Below are positions 1 to 8,363 of a DNA stretch of 64,000 bases, piece by piece. The DNA is from JAFNAG01 sp963824985 (lineage in GTDB: Bacteria > Acidobacteriota > UBA6911): positions 1 through 64,000 of the forward strand of contig CAWGRQ010000027.1 of assembly GCA_963824985.1 (NCBI GenBank), written 5' to 3'. Numbering within the stretch: the stretch's first letter is position 1; each line of letters opens with the position of its first letter. Position numbers and translations under genes: made by a program. The notes beneath the pieces were generated by a model. That model was not told the origin of the DNA. It was given only the letters and a program-made list of their open reading frames with translations, and ran no database searches.

Positions 1-20
1 AACGACAATTACATTGACCG
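1..20. repeat. IS21 left-end terminal repeat (inner copy)
   Basis: This is the exact reverse complement of 3182-3201 and 3318-3337. It would be a transposase binding site of the left end; the outermost repeat and the TG terminus lie outside the window. Confidence 0.85.
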
Positions 21-35
21 GGTCTTATCCCTCGA

Positions 36-1550
36 ATGTTGCTAGTCTTTTGGCCTCTATGGAGGGGTCATCTGATTACAACGGACGAGCAGGTGAGGAG
101 ACTCATGAAATTGTCGCGAGAAAATGATCTGCCTTTGGTGACAGTGGCCGCAAAGGCAGGTATGGGCGAAAAAGCAGCACGAAAATATCTTCGATCCGGA
201 TTACTTCCCAGCCAGATGAAGCAACCCAGGGATTGGCGGACGAGAGAGGATCCGTTTGACGATGTTTGGATTGAGGTGGAGGCACTTGTCAAGGAGGCGC
301 CGAGATTGGAATCCTTGACGATCTTCCAGGATTTGCAGCGGCGTTACCCCGGGAAGTTTCAAGATGGGCAACTGCGAACCTTGCAAAGGCACATGCGGGT
401 CTGGCGAGGTCTTTCCGGACCGGACTGTGAAGTATTTTTTCCTCAGGTGCATCAGCCTGGCATTCAAGGGCAGTCGGATTTTACTTCCATGAACACGCTC
501 GAGATTACCATTGGCGGGCTCCGCTTTCCGCATTTGCTCTACCATTTCGTACTGACCTACTCGAACTGGGAATACGTCCAGATCTGCTTCAGCGAGAGCT
601 TCGAGTCCTTAAGCAGGGGAATCCAAGATGCTCTGTGGTCGCTGAGCCGTGTTCCTGCCGGGCATCATCGAACAGACAATCTTAGCGCCGCGACCTTCAA
701 GGGCGAGGAGCGCCGGGAATTCAACGAAGCCTACATGGCGTTGATGCGTCATTACGGCATACGCCCCACGAAAAACCAGCCTGGCAAGTCCAATGAGAAT
801 GGCGATGTGGAACAATCCCACTACCGGCTTAAGGAGAGGGTCGACCAGGCGTTGCTGTTGCGCGGTAGCCGCGACTTCAGCGGCCGCAGCGAATATGAAG
901 AGTTCCTGCGCAAGATCATTGGCGATAAGAACCTCGGCCGGAGCCAACGGCTGGAAGAGGAACTGGCTGTCATGAAGCCTCTGCCGGCGTATCGCTTGAA
1001 TGACTATCGGGAATTCAAAGTGCCCGTCAATCCATGGAGCACGATTCACATAGCGAAGAACACCTACTCCGCACCCTCGCGTCTCATCCGATACGAGGTG
1101 ACAGTTCGACTGCATGCCGAACGGGTGGAGATCTACTTCGCCGGGCAACAGGTGGCCGAGATGGAACGGCTTCGTGGCCAGAGGAAAGCCCGGATCGATT
1201 ACCGGCATGTCATCGGTTCTTTGGTACGAAAACCAGGTGCCTTCGAGAACTACCGTTATCGGGAGGAGATGTTTCCCTCCACTGTTTTTCGCCAGGCATA
1301 TGACCAGCTCGTAAACGATGATTCCAGGCATGCCAGTCGGAGATACCTCAAGATTCTGGAATGGGCGGCCACGAATTCCGAGTCGATAATGGAAGGTTCG
1401 CTCAGGCAACTGTTGGATGGCGGCGATAAACTCGAGTTCGATCGGCTGATTGAGATGTCGGAGTGCCCTGTCGAGAAACCGCTGGATATCGATATCCCGC
1501 TGCCGGACATGTTGGCCTACGACGCACTGCTTGAGGAGGTGGCCGTATGA
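36..1550 (+). CDS. istA: IS21-family transposase IstA
   Basis: DDE transposase that cuts and joins the ends of the IS21 element together with the IstB ATPase. The N-terminal part (residues 20-55) is a helix-turn-helix of the IS21 type. The core holds the acidic residues of an RNase H-like catalytic domain: Asp in GQSDFT, Asp in RTDN and Glu in NGDVEQSH, the last followed by the usual Arg/Lys-rich segment. At 504 residues it has family length. The ATG at 36 lies just inside the left repeat; the Met codon at 105 (MKLSREND) is an alternative start, because the first residues do not look conserved. It overlaps istB by 4 bp (ATGA). Confidence 0.93.
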   Translation: MLLVFWPLWRGHLITTDEQVRRLMKLSRENDLPLVTVAAKAGMGEKAARKYLRSGLLPSQMKQPRDWRTREDPFDDVWIEVEALVKEAPRLESLTIFQDLQRRYPGKFQDGQLRTLQRHMRVWRGLSGPDCEVFFPQVHQPGIQGQSDFTSMNTLEITIGGLRFPHLLYHFVLTYSNWEYVQICFSESFESLSRGIQDALWSLSRVPAGHHRTDNLSAATFKGEERREFNEAYMALMRHYGIRPTKNQPGKSNENGDVEQSHYRLKERVDQALLLRGSRDFSGRSEYEEFLRKIIGDKNLGRSQRLEEELAVMKPLPAYRLNDYREFKVPVNPWSTIHIAKNTYSAPSRLIRYEVTVRLHAERVEIYFAGQQVAEMERLRGQRKARIDYRHVIGSLVRKPGAFENYRYREEMFPSTVFRQAYDQLVNDDSRHASRRYLKILEWAATNSESIMEGSLRQLLDGGDKLEFDRLIEMSECPVEKPLDIDIPLPDMLAYDALLEEVAV

Positions 1551-2329
1551 CAACGGAAATCGCCTTGAAAATGCTTTTGAAGTTGTTACATCTGCCCGCC
1601 TTCAGCGACAACTATGAGGAGGTTGCCCGCAAGGCTGAGAAAGAGGCCATCACTTACGAACGGTATCTGCATGAGCTGTCGCAACTGGAAGCGTATGAAC
1701 GGCATAACCGCAAAATCGCGCAACTGCTCAAGCAGTCCCGTCTGCCGAGAGAGAAGACTCTGGAGACTTTGGAGCAGGATCGGCTGCCGCGAAAAATCCG
1801 GGCTTTGTTGCCCACTTTATGCGAAGGGAGTTTTCTGTCACGAGCGGAAAACATCCTTGCTTTTGGGAATCCGGGGACCGGCAAAACCCATCTGCTCTGT
1901 GCTATCGCCTATGAGCTGGTCAAGCGGGGCCACCCCGTTTTATTCACCTCCGCGGCCATGTTGGTTCAGAATCTCCTCATTGCCAAACGGGATCTCAAGT
2001 TAAGCCAGGAAATAAAGAGGCTGGACAAGTTTGAGGCCATCCTCATTGACGATATCGGGTACATACAGCAAGACCGGGAGGAGATGGAGGTTCTCTTTAC
2101 CCTTCTGGCGGAGCGGTATGAGCGCCGGAGTGTTATGATCACCACCAATCTTGTGTTCTCCCAATGGGAAAAGATCTTCAAGGATCCGATGACGACCGCC
2201 GCCGCCGTCGATCGCCTGGTGCACCATTCGGTCATCCTGGAGCTGAATCTGAAGCGTAGCTACCGGGCAGACAAGGCCCTGGAGAATATGAGACCGAAAA
2301 TGGATTCGGAAGAAGGGGAGGCCAAATGA
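1547..2329 (+). CDS. istB: IS21-family helper ATPase IstB
   Basis: AAA+ ATPase of the DnaC/IstB family that selects target DNA and stimulates the IstA transposase. A Walker A motif (GNPGTGKTHL, about residue 107) and a Walker B motif (AILIDDIGY, about residue 165) are clear, with the usual IstB N-terminal helical region before them. The length of 260 residues is typical. The ATG overlaps the istA stop and its own stop overlaps the next start by 4 bp, so the three genes should be translated as a coupled unit. Confidence 0.95.
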   Translation: MTTEIALKMLLKLLHLPAFSDNYEEVARKAEKEAITYERYLHELSQLEAYERHNRKIAQLLKQSRLPREKTLETLEQDRLPRKIRALLPTLCEGSFLSRAENILAFGNPGTGKTHLLCAIAYELVKRGHPVLFTSAAMLVQNLLIAKRDLKLSQEIKRLDKFEAILIDDIGYIQQDREEMEVLFTLLAERYERRSVMITTNLVFSQWEKIFKDPMTTAAAVDRLVHHSVILELNLKRSYRADKALENMRPKMDSEEGEAK

Positions 2330-3078
2330 GCGACCAATCCTTTCCCCCAATGAATGAGCGGCTGAGCCTGAAGCAAACGGCTGGATGGTTTCCGGCTGGA
2401 GACGCTTTCCGCAAGGCGCTGGCTATACTCTCTGACGGTGCTTTCAGGCTCTTTGCTTATCTCTGTCTTGAAGCGGACCGGCGCACCGGCCGCCTTCAAG
2501 CAACGCATAAGGAACTTGCATTGGCCATGGGAAAGTCAAAACGGGCCATCGGCTCCTACATAGCGGAACTTGAAGCCCGGGAAATCTGCAGCGTGAACCC
2601 CGGAAAGAACCAGTTCGCCCATACGACCTTCGAGATCTCGGACAGCTACTGGCCCTACCGCCGATCCGACGCTTGCCCCGAATCGCCGGAGCAGAAAGCT
2701 TACGTGGAGTCGGTGCGTGCATGCTTTTTGTCCCTGGGCTGCGGAAGCGGCAAGTTCGGCGCCGTCGATGCCGCGGATGCCAGGGACCTGCAACAACGAG
2801 GCATTCCTCTGGTGATGATCGAGGAGGCTATGCTCATCGGTGCCTGCCGAAAATACAGTTCCTGGTTCGAAGGCAACGCACTGGAACCTATCCATAGCCT
2901 GCGGTACTTCGATCCGTTGATTGCCGAAATCCAGAAGGAACCGTTACCCTCTGGTTATCCGGCGTATCTTCGAGAAAAGATCCGAAAGCTTGCAGCTCTG
3001 TGGGATGAAAAGGAAAAATCGATTTCACCGGCTCGAAAAGAGGAAGATCAACCACCATCTCGGGAAACCGTTCAATAG
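2326..3078 (+). CDS. HTH-domain protein carried as third gene of the IS21 element
   Basis: A 250-residue protein whose residues 35-90 read as a winged helix-turn-helix of the type found in plasmid replication initiators and DnaD-like proteins (LSDGAFRLFAYLCLEAD, followed by a helix around GKSKRAIGSYIAEL). The C-terminal half is helical and charged, with no family I recognise. The start overlaps the istB stop (ATGA) and the gene lies inside the terminal repeats, so it travels with the element. Standard IS21 elements have two genes; this one may be an accessory regulator or a passenger. Function unknown. Confidence 0.8.
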   Translation: MSDQSFPPMNERLSLKQTAGWFPAGDAFRKALAILSDGAFRLFAYLCLEADRRTGRLQATHKELALAMGKSKRAIGSYIAELEAREICSVNPGKNQFAHTTFEISDSYWPYRRSDACPESPEQKAYVESVRACFLSLGCGSGKFGAVDAADARDLQQRGIPLVMIEEAMLIGACRKYSSWFEGNALEPIHSLRYFDPLIAEIQKEPLPSGYPAYLREKIRKLAALWDEKEKSISPARKEEDQPPSRETVQ

Positions 3079-3181
3079 TAGGATTTTGAATGAGGCAACA
3101 GGCTGCAAAAATCCGGAATGCTGGGCCCGATAACGTGCTAGCCAATGAGGAGAGGGTGTGATTTTAAATGAGGCGACCGGA

Positions 3182-3201
3182 CGGTCAATGTAATTGTCGT
3201 T
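3182..3201. repeat. IS21 right-end repeat, inner copy
   Basis: CGGTCAATGTAATTGTCGTT, identical to 3318-3337 and the reverse complement of 1-20. It sits about 100 bp after the third gene. A non-coding stretch of about 115 bp separates it from the outer pair. Confidence 0.85.
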
Positions 3202-3317
3202 GAGCGCCTATTGCGGCCTTCTCAGGTATTTACCAGAATGGTGCTGGTGCAAAATAGTAACCAGCAACCGCCAAAAAAGAGAGACTGGATGATGTTGATT
3301 ATTAACCCCAAGACCTA

Positions 3318-3363
3318 CGGTCAATGTAATTGTCGTTACGGTCAATGTAATTGACGCCGATCA
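3318..3363. repeat. IS21 right terminus with two tandem terminal repeats
   Basis: A full repeat at 3318-3337 is followed directly by a variant (CGGTCAATGTAATTGACG, 3339-3356) and by the terminal CCGATCA. The element ends at 3363, where similarity to the 8-kb locus resumes. Confidence 0.85.
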
Positions 3364-3961
3364 CCAGGAGCGCCAAGGGCAGATTGTTGCCGTGACGGGG
3401 TGTCCTTTCGGCACGCTTGCATGACTTGGCCTACCTTAACCTGCTACCGTCTGCTTTTAGCCTGAAGAGGGCGAGGAGGACAGATGGTGGTCAGCCGAGA
3501 TCAGGATATTCCGCGCGACATGCGAAAGACTTACCGGCGTTTCGTTCGATGGCGGAGTTCGCACACGGGGCGCCTGCCGATTCCCGAACCATTGTGGGCT
3601 GCGGCGGCCAAACTGGCCGGAGAGCATGGAATTGCCACTACTGCGAAGATTCTGCGTTTGGAGTATGGAAAGCTGAAAGAGAAAGCCTTAGGCCCCGGAC
3701 CAGGAGAAATCGTTGAGCGCAATCGCACCGCGGCTGCAGGCCGCAGGCGATCACCGCATCGGCCGCCGGCTTTTGTGGAGCTGATTGCGCCGAGCCCCAG
3801 CAATCCCCTTGAATGCAGGGTGGAGTTGGAGGGACGGCGGGGGAAGATGAGGGTCGAGTTCAAGGGCATTGCCACAGCGGAGTTGGTGGCGCTCAGCCGG
3901 GCGTTGTGGGACGGTGAGGCATGATTCAGATTAATGATAAGGAAGCGATAATGCGAAGGAA
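3364..3961. repeat. Left arm of a 598-bp inverted duplication
   Basis: This stretch equals the reverse complement of 7766-8363. Hand alignment found one difference (3926 T against C in the other arm). It contains the last codons of the 159-residue gene of the AbiE locus, a complete IS66-type tnpA and the first codons of what would be tnpB. Similarity stops sharply at 3961/3962 inside the RIT element and, on the left, at the IS21 insertion. Confidence 0.93.
3484..3924 (+). CDS. IS66-type accessory protein (TnpA-like), left copy
   Basis: A 146-residue basic protein identical in sequence to the one encoded at 7803-8243. The N-terminal half (IPEPLWAAAAKLAGEHG, then LRLEYGKLKEK) and the C-terminal half (CRVELEGRRGKMRVEFKG, then ALSRALWD) match the pattern of the small first gene of many IS66-family elements, as I remember it. 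An ATG directly behind its stop opens with MIQI, the usual beginning of an IS66 tnpB, but the frame runs into the RIT terminus after a few codons. The IS66 element is therefore only a remnant here. Confidence 0.65.
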   Translation: MVVSRDQDIPRDMRKTYRRFVRWRSSHTGRLPIPEPLWAAAAKLAGEHGIATTAKILRLEYGKLKEKALGPGPGEIVERNRTAAAGRRRSPHRPPAFVELIAPSPSNPLECRVELEGRRGKMRVEFKGIATAELVALSRALWDGEA

Positions 3962-4051
3962 GGCAACCGGGCGCCTGTTCTTGCTGGTGCCCGGCAAAAG
4001 ACACCTTCCCATTATTGGCGTTATTTGGCCTGCCGCCCAGTTACAACCAAC

Positions 4052-5053
4052 TCAGAGCGAATCGAGCCAATCAAGAAGTTTCACCTCTCGTTTCCAACGG
4101 GTGGGTTTGTCAGGCCTGGTGCGACCGTCCACTTTTTCCAGCGCCTTGCGTTTTGTTTCAACATCGGCTCGTGCGTAGATATTGGTTGTGTCCAGGCTGG
4201 CATGGCCAAGCCAGCTGCGGATAACCGTCACGTCAACCTCTGCCCTTACAAGGCTCACTGCTGTGGCATGTCGAAAGCTGTGCGGAGAGACACGTTTTTT
4301 GGCCAATGATGGGACCTTTTTAGCAGCGCCCGCCACGTAATGCTTCAGTTTGAAGCGAACTCCCGCTGCATTAAGAGGGCGTCCGTACCGATTGACAAAA
4401 ATGCGGTCTTGTTCCGCGCAAGGTTTTCTTTTTAAAAGAGCTTTTACCAGATCGACCGTCTCGGGCCAGAGCGGGCAGATTCGTTCTTTTCGCCCTTTAC
4501 CGAGCAGTCGGACCTGGAAAGGTGATTCGAGGCGAAAAGCTTGGGGAGAGAGGTTCAACGCCTCCTGAATGCGTGCGCCAGTGTTGTAAAGGACTGCCAA
4601 GAGAACGTGGTCACGCTGGCCCTCGGCCCGCGCGCGGTCCGGTTGAGCGAGGATAGCGGCGATCTCCTCCTCCTCCAGATAACAGACCTCCGTTTGGGGT
4701 GCTTGTTTGCTGGGGATACGCAGGACCGACGCACACTGCGCCGCGGCCAAGGGTTCACGGCCGGCAACGAAGCTGAAGAAGCTGTGCAGCGCACTTAATC
4801 GGCAGTTCCGGGTTCCTATCGACGCCTTTCGCACTTCTTCGATATCTTGCAGGAACGTAAGAACTTCGACTGCCGTGAGATCGTTCAAGCCGAGCTTGGC
4901 AACGGACTTGGACTTCTGCGCAGCCACAAACCGTAGAAACAACCGCCAGCTGTCGCGGTAGGACAGCACGGTGTGATGAGAAACATTGCGTTGCTGCACC
5001 AACCAGTCGTGAAAAAACGCGTGCAGTAGCTGAGGAAACGGAATCGAGTTCAT
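4052..5053 (-). CDS. Tyrosine recombinase, third gene of the RIT trio
   Basis: A 333-residue site-specific recombinase. The N-terminal SAM-like DNA-binding domain (about residues 1-110) is followed by a catalytic domain with Arg in NTGARIQEALNL, the HSFRHA box (HxxR), and GHASLDTTNIYA supplying the last His and the nucleophilic Tyr. Its length matches the shortest member of RIT trios. Its ATG overlaps the stop of the second recombinase. As in other RITs it presumably acts with its two partners; its individual role is not known. Confidence 0.9.
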   Translation of the reverse strand: MNSIPFPQLLHAFFHDWLVQQRNVSHHTVLSYRDSWRLFLRFVAAQKSKSVAKLGLNDLTAVEVLTFLQDIEEVRKASIGTRNCRLSALHSFFSFVAGREPLAAAQCASVLRIPSKQAPQTEVCYLEEEEIAAILAQPDRARAEGQRDHVLLAVLYNTGARIQEALNLSPQAFRLESPFQVRLLGKGRKERICPLWPETVDLVKALLKRKPCAEQDRIFVNRYGRPLNAAGVRFKLKHYVAGAAKKVPSLAKKRVSPHSFRHATAVSLVRAEVDVTVIRSWLGHASLDTTNIYARADVETKRKALEKVDGRTRPDKPTRWKREVKLLDWLDSL

Positions 5054-6426
5054 GATTTCCCTCCTCCTGCCGAAGCTCGCAGAATCCGCACTCCGCGCAC
5101 CCGGAATCGTTCACTTGCTTGCTGCAGCAGTTCTTGGGTAATGGTGAGATATACGAGTGTCGAGTTGATATCCTTGTGGCCGAGATATGTGGCCAGGTAA
5201 GGGAGGCGGGACTGGGGATTTATGCCTTCGCGATACCAAGCCAGCATTCGGTTCACCACGAAGGCGTGCCTAAAATCGTGAACGCGTGGACCCATGCGGC
5301 CTCTCTCAGGTTTTATCCCCGCCTGCCGCAGGACGCGCACCAGCAGATTCCTGCCCATCGAGTGTGAGTATCGGCCGGTTGCGCTATGATGCCAGAACAG
5401 CGGGGCATCAGGCTTTGTGGGTGCTGCCGCCAGTTTGCGGGCGCCGAGGTATGACTGAAGTGCCGCAACAACGCTGTCTGTGATCGGCAGGCGCCGCGAT
5501 TTGAAGAACTTGGTGCCGCGGATCTCGATGGTCCGATCGTCTGGATCGAAATCGCCCACATCCAGGCGCATGATTTCCCCGATACGGAGACCGGCGCAAT
5601 AGGCCAACACCAGCATCATATGGGCTGTTCGTGGTCGTAATGCTGATTGTGGAGATGGCAAGCTGAGTGCCGTCGCCAACAAGCGGCGCACGTCCTGTTC
5701 GGTATAGATGTATGGCCGACGATGCCGTTGTAGTGCTTCTCGCATGATTCGTTTGTCCCAAGGAATAGTCTCAACAGTTGGGTCAATGCGAGACAGTGCC
5801 CTGGAGAGCGTTCTTCCTGTGTGGTGACATTCCAATTCCTGTTGAGGACCAGATCGTGTCTTTGCCCATTCTCGAATCAAAACGGTCAAGGGAAAGCCAA
5901 TGAGATCTGGCCGGCCCTGAAGAAATCGGTCCAGGCGAAGCAGGCGTTGCTCCTGAGTTTTGTAGCAGTAGCCCATGGTTTGCATGAGGTCGACATGCTT
6001 GCCCATCACCACACCGAGAAAACTGCCAAAGCGTGGAGCGGGCCGGAGTGCTTCGAGGGCGGTCTTATAATCGGAATTCAACAGCGCCCGCACTACTGGG
6101 CTGGTCGTATGCTGCCCATATTTCATTCTCAATTCCGCGAAGGGATTTGCTGAAGATGCGCCCTTCCTTATTGTCCAGTCCAAGAATCGGTCGACAAGGC
6201 GAGCGCGTTCCGCGACCTTCTGAAATCGCCACACTCGGATTCGATCCTTGAGCCACTGTCGCACTGATTCCTGCGATATGGATTTGTCTTCAGCCTGCTC
6301 GGCAACGAATCGCTGGAATCCGTTCAAAGTTGATAGGCAACCCTTAGGCACCTTCGGAGTGCACAAAAGCAGCTCTTGGACATAATCCTGCGGTGTTATT
6401 CCCGTCATCGTGGATGCCGTTTTCAT
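5050..6426 (-). CDS. Tyrosine recombinase, second gene of the RIT trio
   Basis: A 458-residue recombinase with the complete catalytic set: Arg in YCAGLRIGEIMRL, HDFRHAF (HxxR) and GHKDINSTLVYLT (His and the nucleophilic Tyr). The long N-terminal half (about 190 residues) is larger than in Xer-type proteins. It overlaps both neighbours by 4 bp, so the trio should be co-translated. I see no frameshift or loss of a key residue; the element looks functional. Confidence 0.9.
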   Translation of the reverse strand: MKTASTMTGITPQDYVQELLLCTPKVPKGCLSTLNGFQRFVAEQAEDKSISQESVRQWLKDRIRVWRFQKVAERARLVDRFLDWTIRKGASSANPFAELRMKYGQHTTSPVVRALLNSDYKTALEALRPAPRFGSFLGVVMGKHVDLMQTMGYCYKTQEQRLLRLDRFLQGRPDLIGFPLTVLIREWAKTRSGPQQELECHHTGRTLSRALSRIDPTVETIPWDKRIMREALQRHRRPYIYTEQDVRRLLATALSLPSPQSALRPRTAHMMLVLAYCAGLRIGEIMRLDVGDFDPDDRTIEIRGTKFFKSRRLPITDSVVAALQSYLGARKLAAAPTKPDAPLFWHHSATGRYSHSMGRNLLVRVLRQAGIKPERGRMGPRVHDFRHAFVVNRMLAWYREGINPQSRLPYLATYLGHKDINSTLVYLTITQELLQQASERFRVRGVRILRASAGGGKS

Positions 6427-7673
6427 ACGTTCACCCCCGCCGGAATCTCCAAGGCTACTTCACGCAAGTCGTCAGTAGCCAGCTTCAGGTAAACCAATGT
6501 CGAATCAGCTGCACGGTGACCCAGCAAATCGCCGATCGCTTTCACCGGCACCCTTCCCCGAATCATGCTCACGGCTCTTGCATGACGAAACGCGTGCGGA
6601 CCGCGTTTGCCTGCCGGGACTACTCCTGCGGCTTCCAGTCGGAACCGCACCAGGCCGTAAAGGCTCGACCCGTTTTTGAGGGAACGATACGGGGCGTGGC
6701 AACGAATGAAAACCTCTCGAATTGATGTCTTCGGCCGGGACTTCTGTAGGTAATCTAACAACGCATCACCTACTTCGGGCAGCAGAGGTAGATAGGATGT
6801 CGCACCAGTTTTGCTGTGACGAATCCTAATGGTGTCTTTGTGCCAATCGATATCATCCAGACGAAGGGCGGCGATTTCGCCGGCCCGCACTCCATACGTA
6901 GAAAGCAGCATCAGAATCGCGTAATCGCGTATGCCTTTCGACCGGCGATCGTTTCGCGTGGCAGCCAGAACCCTTTTCACGTCCTCGGCTCGGAGAGCAG
7001 AAGGAATGCCTTCGAATGCGTGGAGTGAAGGAGTAATCACAGCGGATGTAAGATCCCGAGTGGTTTGCTGCGTCATGTGGAGCCACCGCAATAAACTTCG
7101 TATTCTGGTGGCGAGACCGTTTAGTGAGCGCCTGCTATGCGAGCATGTTCGTTCCTTCATATAGGCGTCCACGTCCAAACACGTCAGGGTGGGGAGTTCC
7201 TCTCGGGTCACACGCTCACCGAGCCAGTCAAAAAAATGATGGGCTTCGGCGATACAATCGGATACCGTATATTGAGCAAGCCCACGCAAGCCACTCATCC
7301 AGCGAGCATATTCTCCGCAGATCTCCTGCTGTAGAATCGCGGCAGGCGTAACGGGCAGGGGTATCGGTGGCCAAAATCCTTGTACCAAGCGCAAAAGCAT
7401 GTGGACAGCACTGGTTTGTTTATAGCGCCAGTTTCTGTAATCGGGTGAATGGCCGTGGCGGCGACGATATGTTCGTTGTGCCCGTTGTAGATATCGTTCG
7501 ACGCTTGCCGGCTGCGCGGCACTGGGCTCAAAATGCTGCCTCGCAAGAGACGCCAGGAAATCGCGGGCTATAACAATGCACCGGCGGACGGTCTTCGCAG
7601 CGTAATGTTCCTCTTCCAAATGGTTTCTCAGTTTTGAAAGCCACGCTTCATTACTGATTTGTTGATTTGACAT
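6423..7673 (-). CDS. Tyrosine recombinase, first gene of the RIT trio
   Basis: Catalytic motifs are intact: Arg in STYGVRAGEIAALRL, HAFRHAR (HxxR) and GHRAADSTLVYLK (His, Tyr). I chose the ATG at 7673 (MSNQQIS), giving 416 residues, because GGAGGTG lies at the proper distance upstream; an upstream extension to 7760 would read into the element's terminal region. It is the promoter-proximal gene of the trio, and the roughly 90 bp between it and the terminal repeat must hold the promoter. Confidence 0.9.
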   Translation of the reverse strand: MSNQQISNEAWLSKLRNHLEEEHYAAKTVRRCIVIARDFLASLARQHFEPSAAQPASVERYLQRAQRTYRRRHGHSPDYRNWRYKQTSAVHMLLRLVQGFWPPIPLPVTPAAILQQEICGEYARWMSGLRGLAQYTVSDCIAEAHHFFDWLGERVTREELPTLTCLDVDAYMKERTCSHSRRSLNGLATRIRSLLRWLHMTQQTTRDLTSAVITPSLHAFEGIPSALRAEDVKRVLAATRNDRRSKGIRDYAILMLLSTYGVRAGEIAALRLDDIDWHKDTIRIRHSKTGATSYLPLLPEVGDALLDYLQKSRPKTSIREVFIRCHAPYRSLKNGSSLYGLVRFRLEAAGVVPAGKRGPHAFRHARAVSMIRGRVPVKAIGDLLGHRAADSTLVYLKLATDDLREVALEIPAGVNV

Positions 7674-7765
7674 GTGCACCTCCAGGTTAGGTTCCCAGGG
7701 TGCACCCTCCCAATAATGGTAAGCAACACCTGTTGCCAATGCCGTCTTCGTGGCTCGCAAATGTT

Positions 7766-8363
7766 TTCCTTCGCATTATCGCTTCCTTATCATTAATCTG
7801 GATCATGCCTCACCGTCCCACAACGCCCGGCTGAGCGCCACCAACTCCGCTGTGGCAATGCCCTTGAACTCGACCCTCATCTTCCCCCGCCGTCCCTCCA
7901 ACTCCACCCTGCATTCAAGGGGATTGCTGGGGCTCGGCGCAATCAGCTCCACAAAAGCCGGCGGCCGATGCGGTGATCGCCTGCGGCCTGCAGCCGCGGT
8001 GCGATTGCGCTCAACGATTTCTCCTGGTCCGGGGCCTAAGGCTTTCTCTTTCAGCTTTCCATACTCCAAACGCAGAATCTTCGCAGTAGTGGCAATTCCA
8101 TGCTCTCCGGCCAGTTTGGCCGCCGCAGCCCACAATGGTTCGGGAATCGGCAGGCGCCCCGTGTGCGAACTCCGCCATCGAACGAAACGCCGGTAAGTCT
8201 TTCGCATGTCGCGCGGAATATCCTGATCTCGGCTGACCACCATCTGTCCTCCTCGCCCTCTTCAGGCTAAAAGCAGACGGTAGCAGGTTAAGGTAGGCCA
8301 AGTCATGCAAGCGTGCCGAAAGGACACCCCGTCACGGCAACAATCTGCCCTTGGCGCTCCTGG
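7766..8363. repeat. Right arm of the 598-bp inverted duplication
   Basis: Reverse complement of 3364-3961. This arm is continuous with the intact 159-residue gene (8303-8782) and the AbiE operon, so it is likely the original locus and the left arm the copy. The arm stops matching at 8363 only because the IS21 element interrupts the other side. Confidence 0.93.
7803..8243 (-). CDS. IS66-type accessory protein (TnpA-like), right copy
   Basis: Protein identical to that of 3484-3924. It begins 59 bp after the 159-residue gene of the AbiE locus, on the same strand. Behind its stop the codons ATGATCCAGATT (MIQI, tnpB-like start) are cut off by the RIT terminus. No tnpB or tnpC is present, so it cannot support transposition alone. 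It might supply protein to other IS66 copies or to the MITE-like elements at 42 and 47 kb; that is inference. Confidence 0.65.
   Translation of the reverse strand: MVVSRDQDIPRDMRKTYRRFVRWRSSHTGRLPIPEPLWAAAAKLAGEHGIATTAKILRLEYGKLKEKALGPGPGEIVERNRTAAAGRRRSPHRPPAFVELIAPSPSNPLECRVELEGRRGKMRVEFKGIATAELVALSRALWDGEA

Larger units (their letters stand above)
1..3363 (+). mobile_element. IS21-family insertion sequence, left tip outside the window
   Basis: The element carries istA, istB and a third coupled gene, all on the plus strand. The 20-bp sequence at 1-20 recurs in reverse complement at 3182-3201 and 3318-3337, with a shorter version at 3339-3356. IS21 elements are known for several short repeats at each end and for termini of the form TG...CA; the sequence stops at ...GCCGATCA (3363). 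From 3364 the DNA matches the reverse complement of 8363 downward base for base, so the right junction is exact. The left tip is not visible; by symmetry it should lie about 26 bp left of position 1. Confidence 0.9.
3933..7794 (-). mobile_element. RIT (Recombinase-In-Trio) element
   Basis: Three tyrosine recombinase genes on the minus strand overlap by ATGA at 6423-6426 and 5050-5053, the hallmark of RIT elements. A 29-bp perfect inverted repeat (3933-3961 and 7766-7794, beginning AATGATAAGGAAGCG) bounds the trio, and inside it a second 10-bp inverted repeat, CCATTATTGG, sits at 4009-4018 and 7710-7719. The exact outer edge cannot be fixed, because the flanks are themselves inverted copies of each other; I placed it where the tnpB-like MIQI codons end. 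Confidence 0.82.

Noticed and set aside
4052..7673. The recombinase trio as the integrase of the tRNA-Met island
   Set aside because: It lies outside the 49-bp repeats, is bounded by its own inverted ends and belongs to the RIT type, which is not known for tRNA integration.
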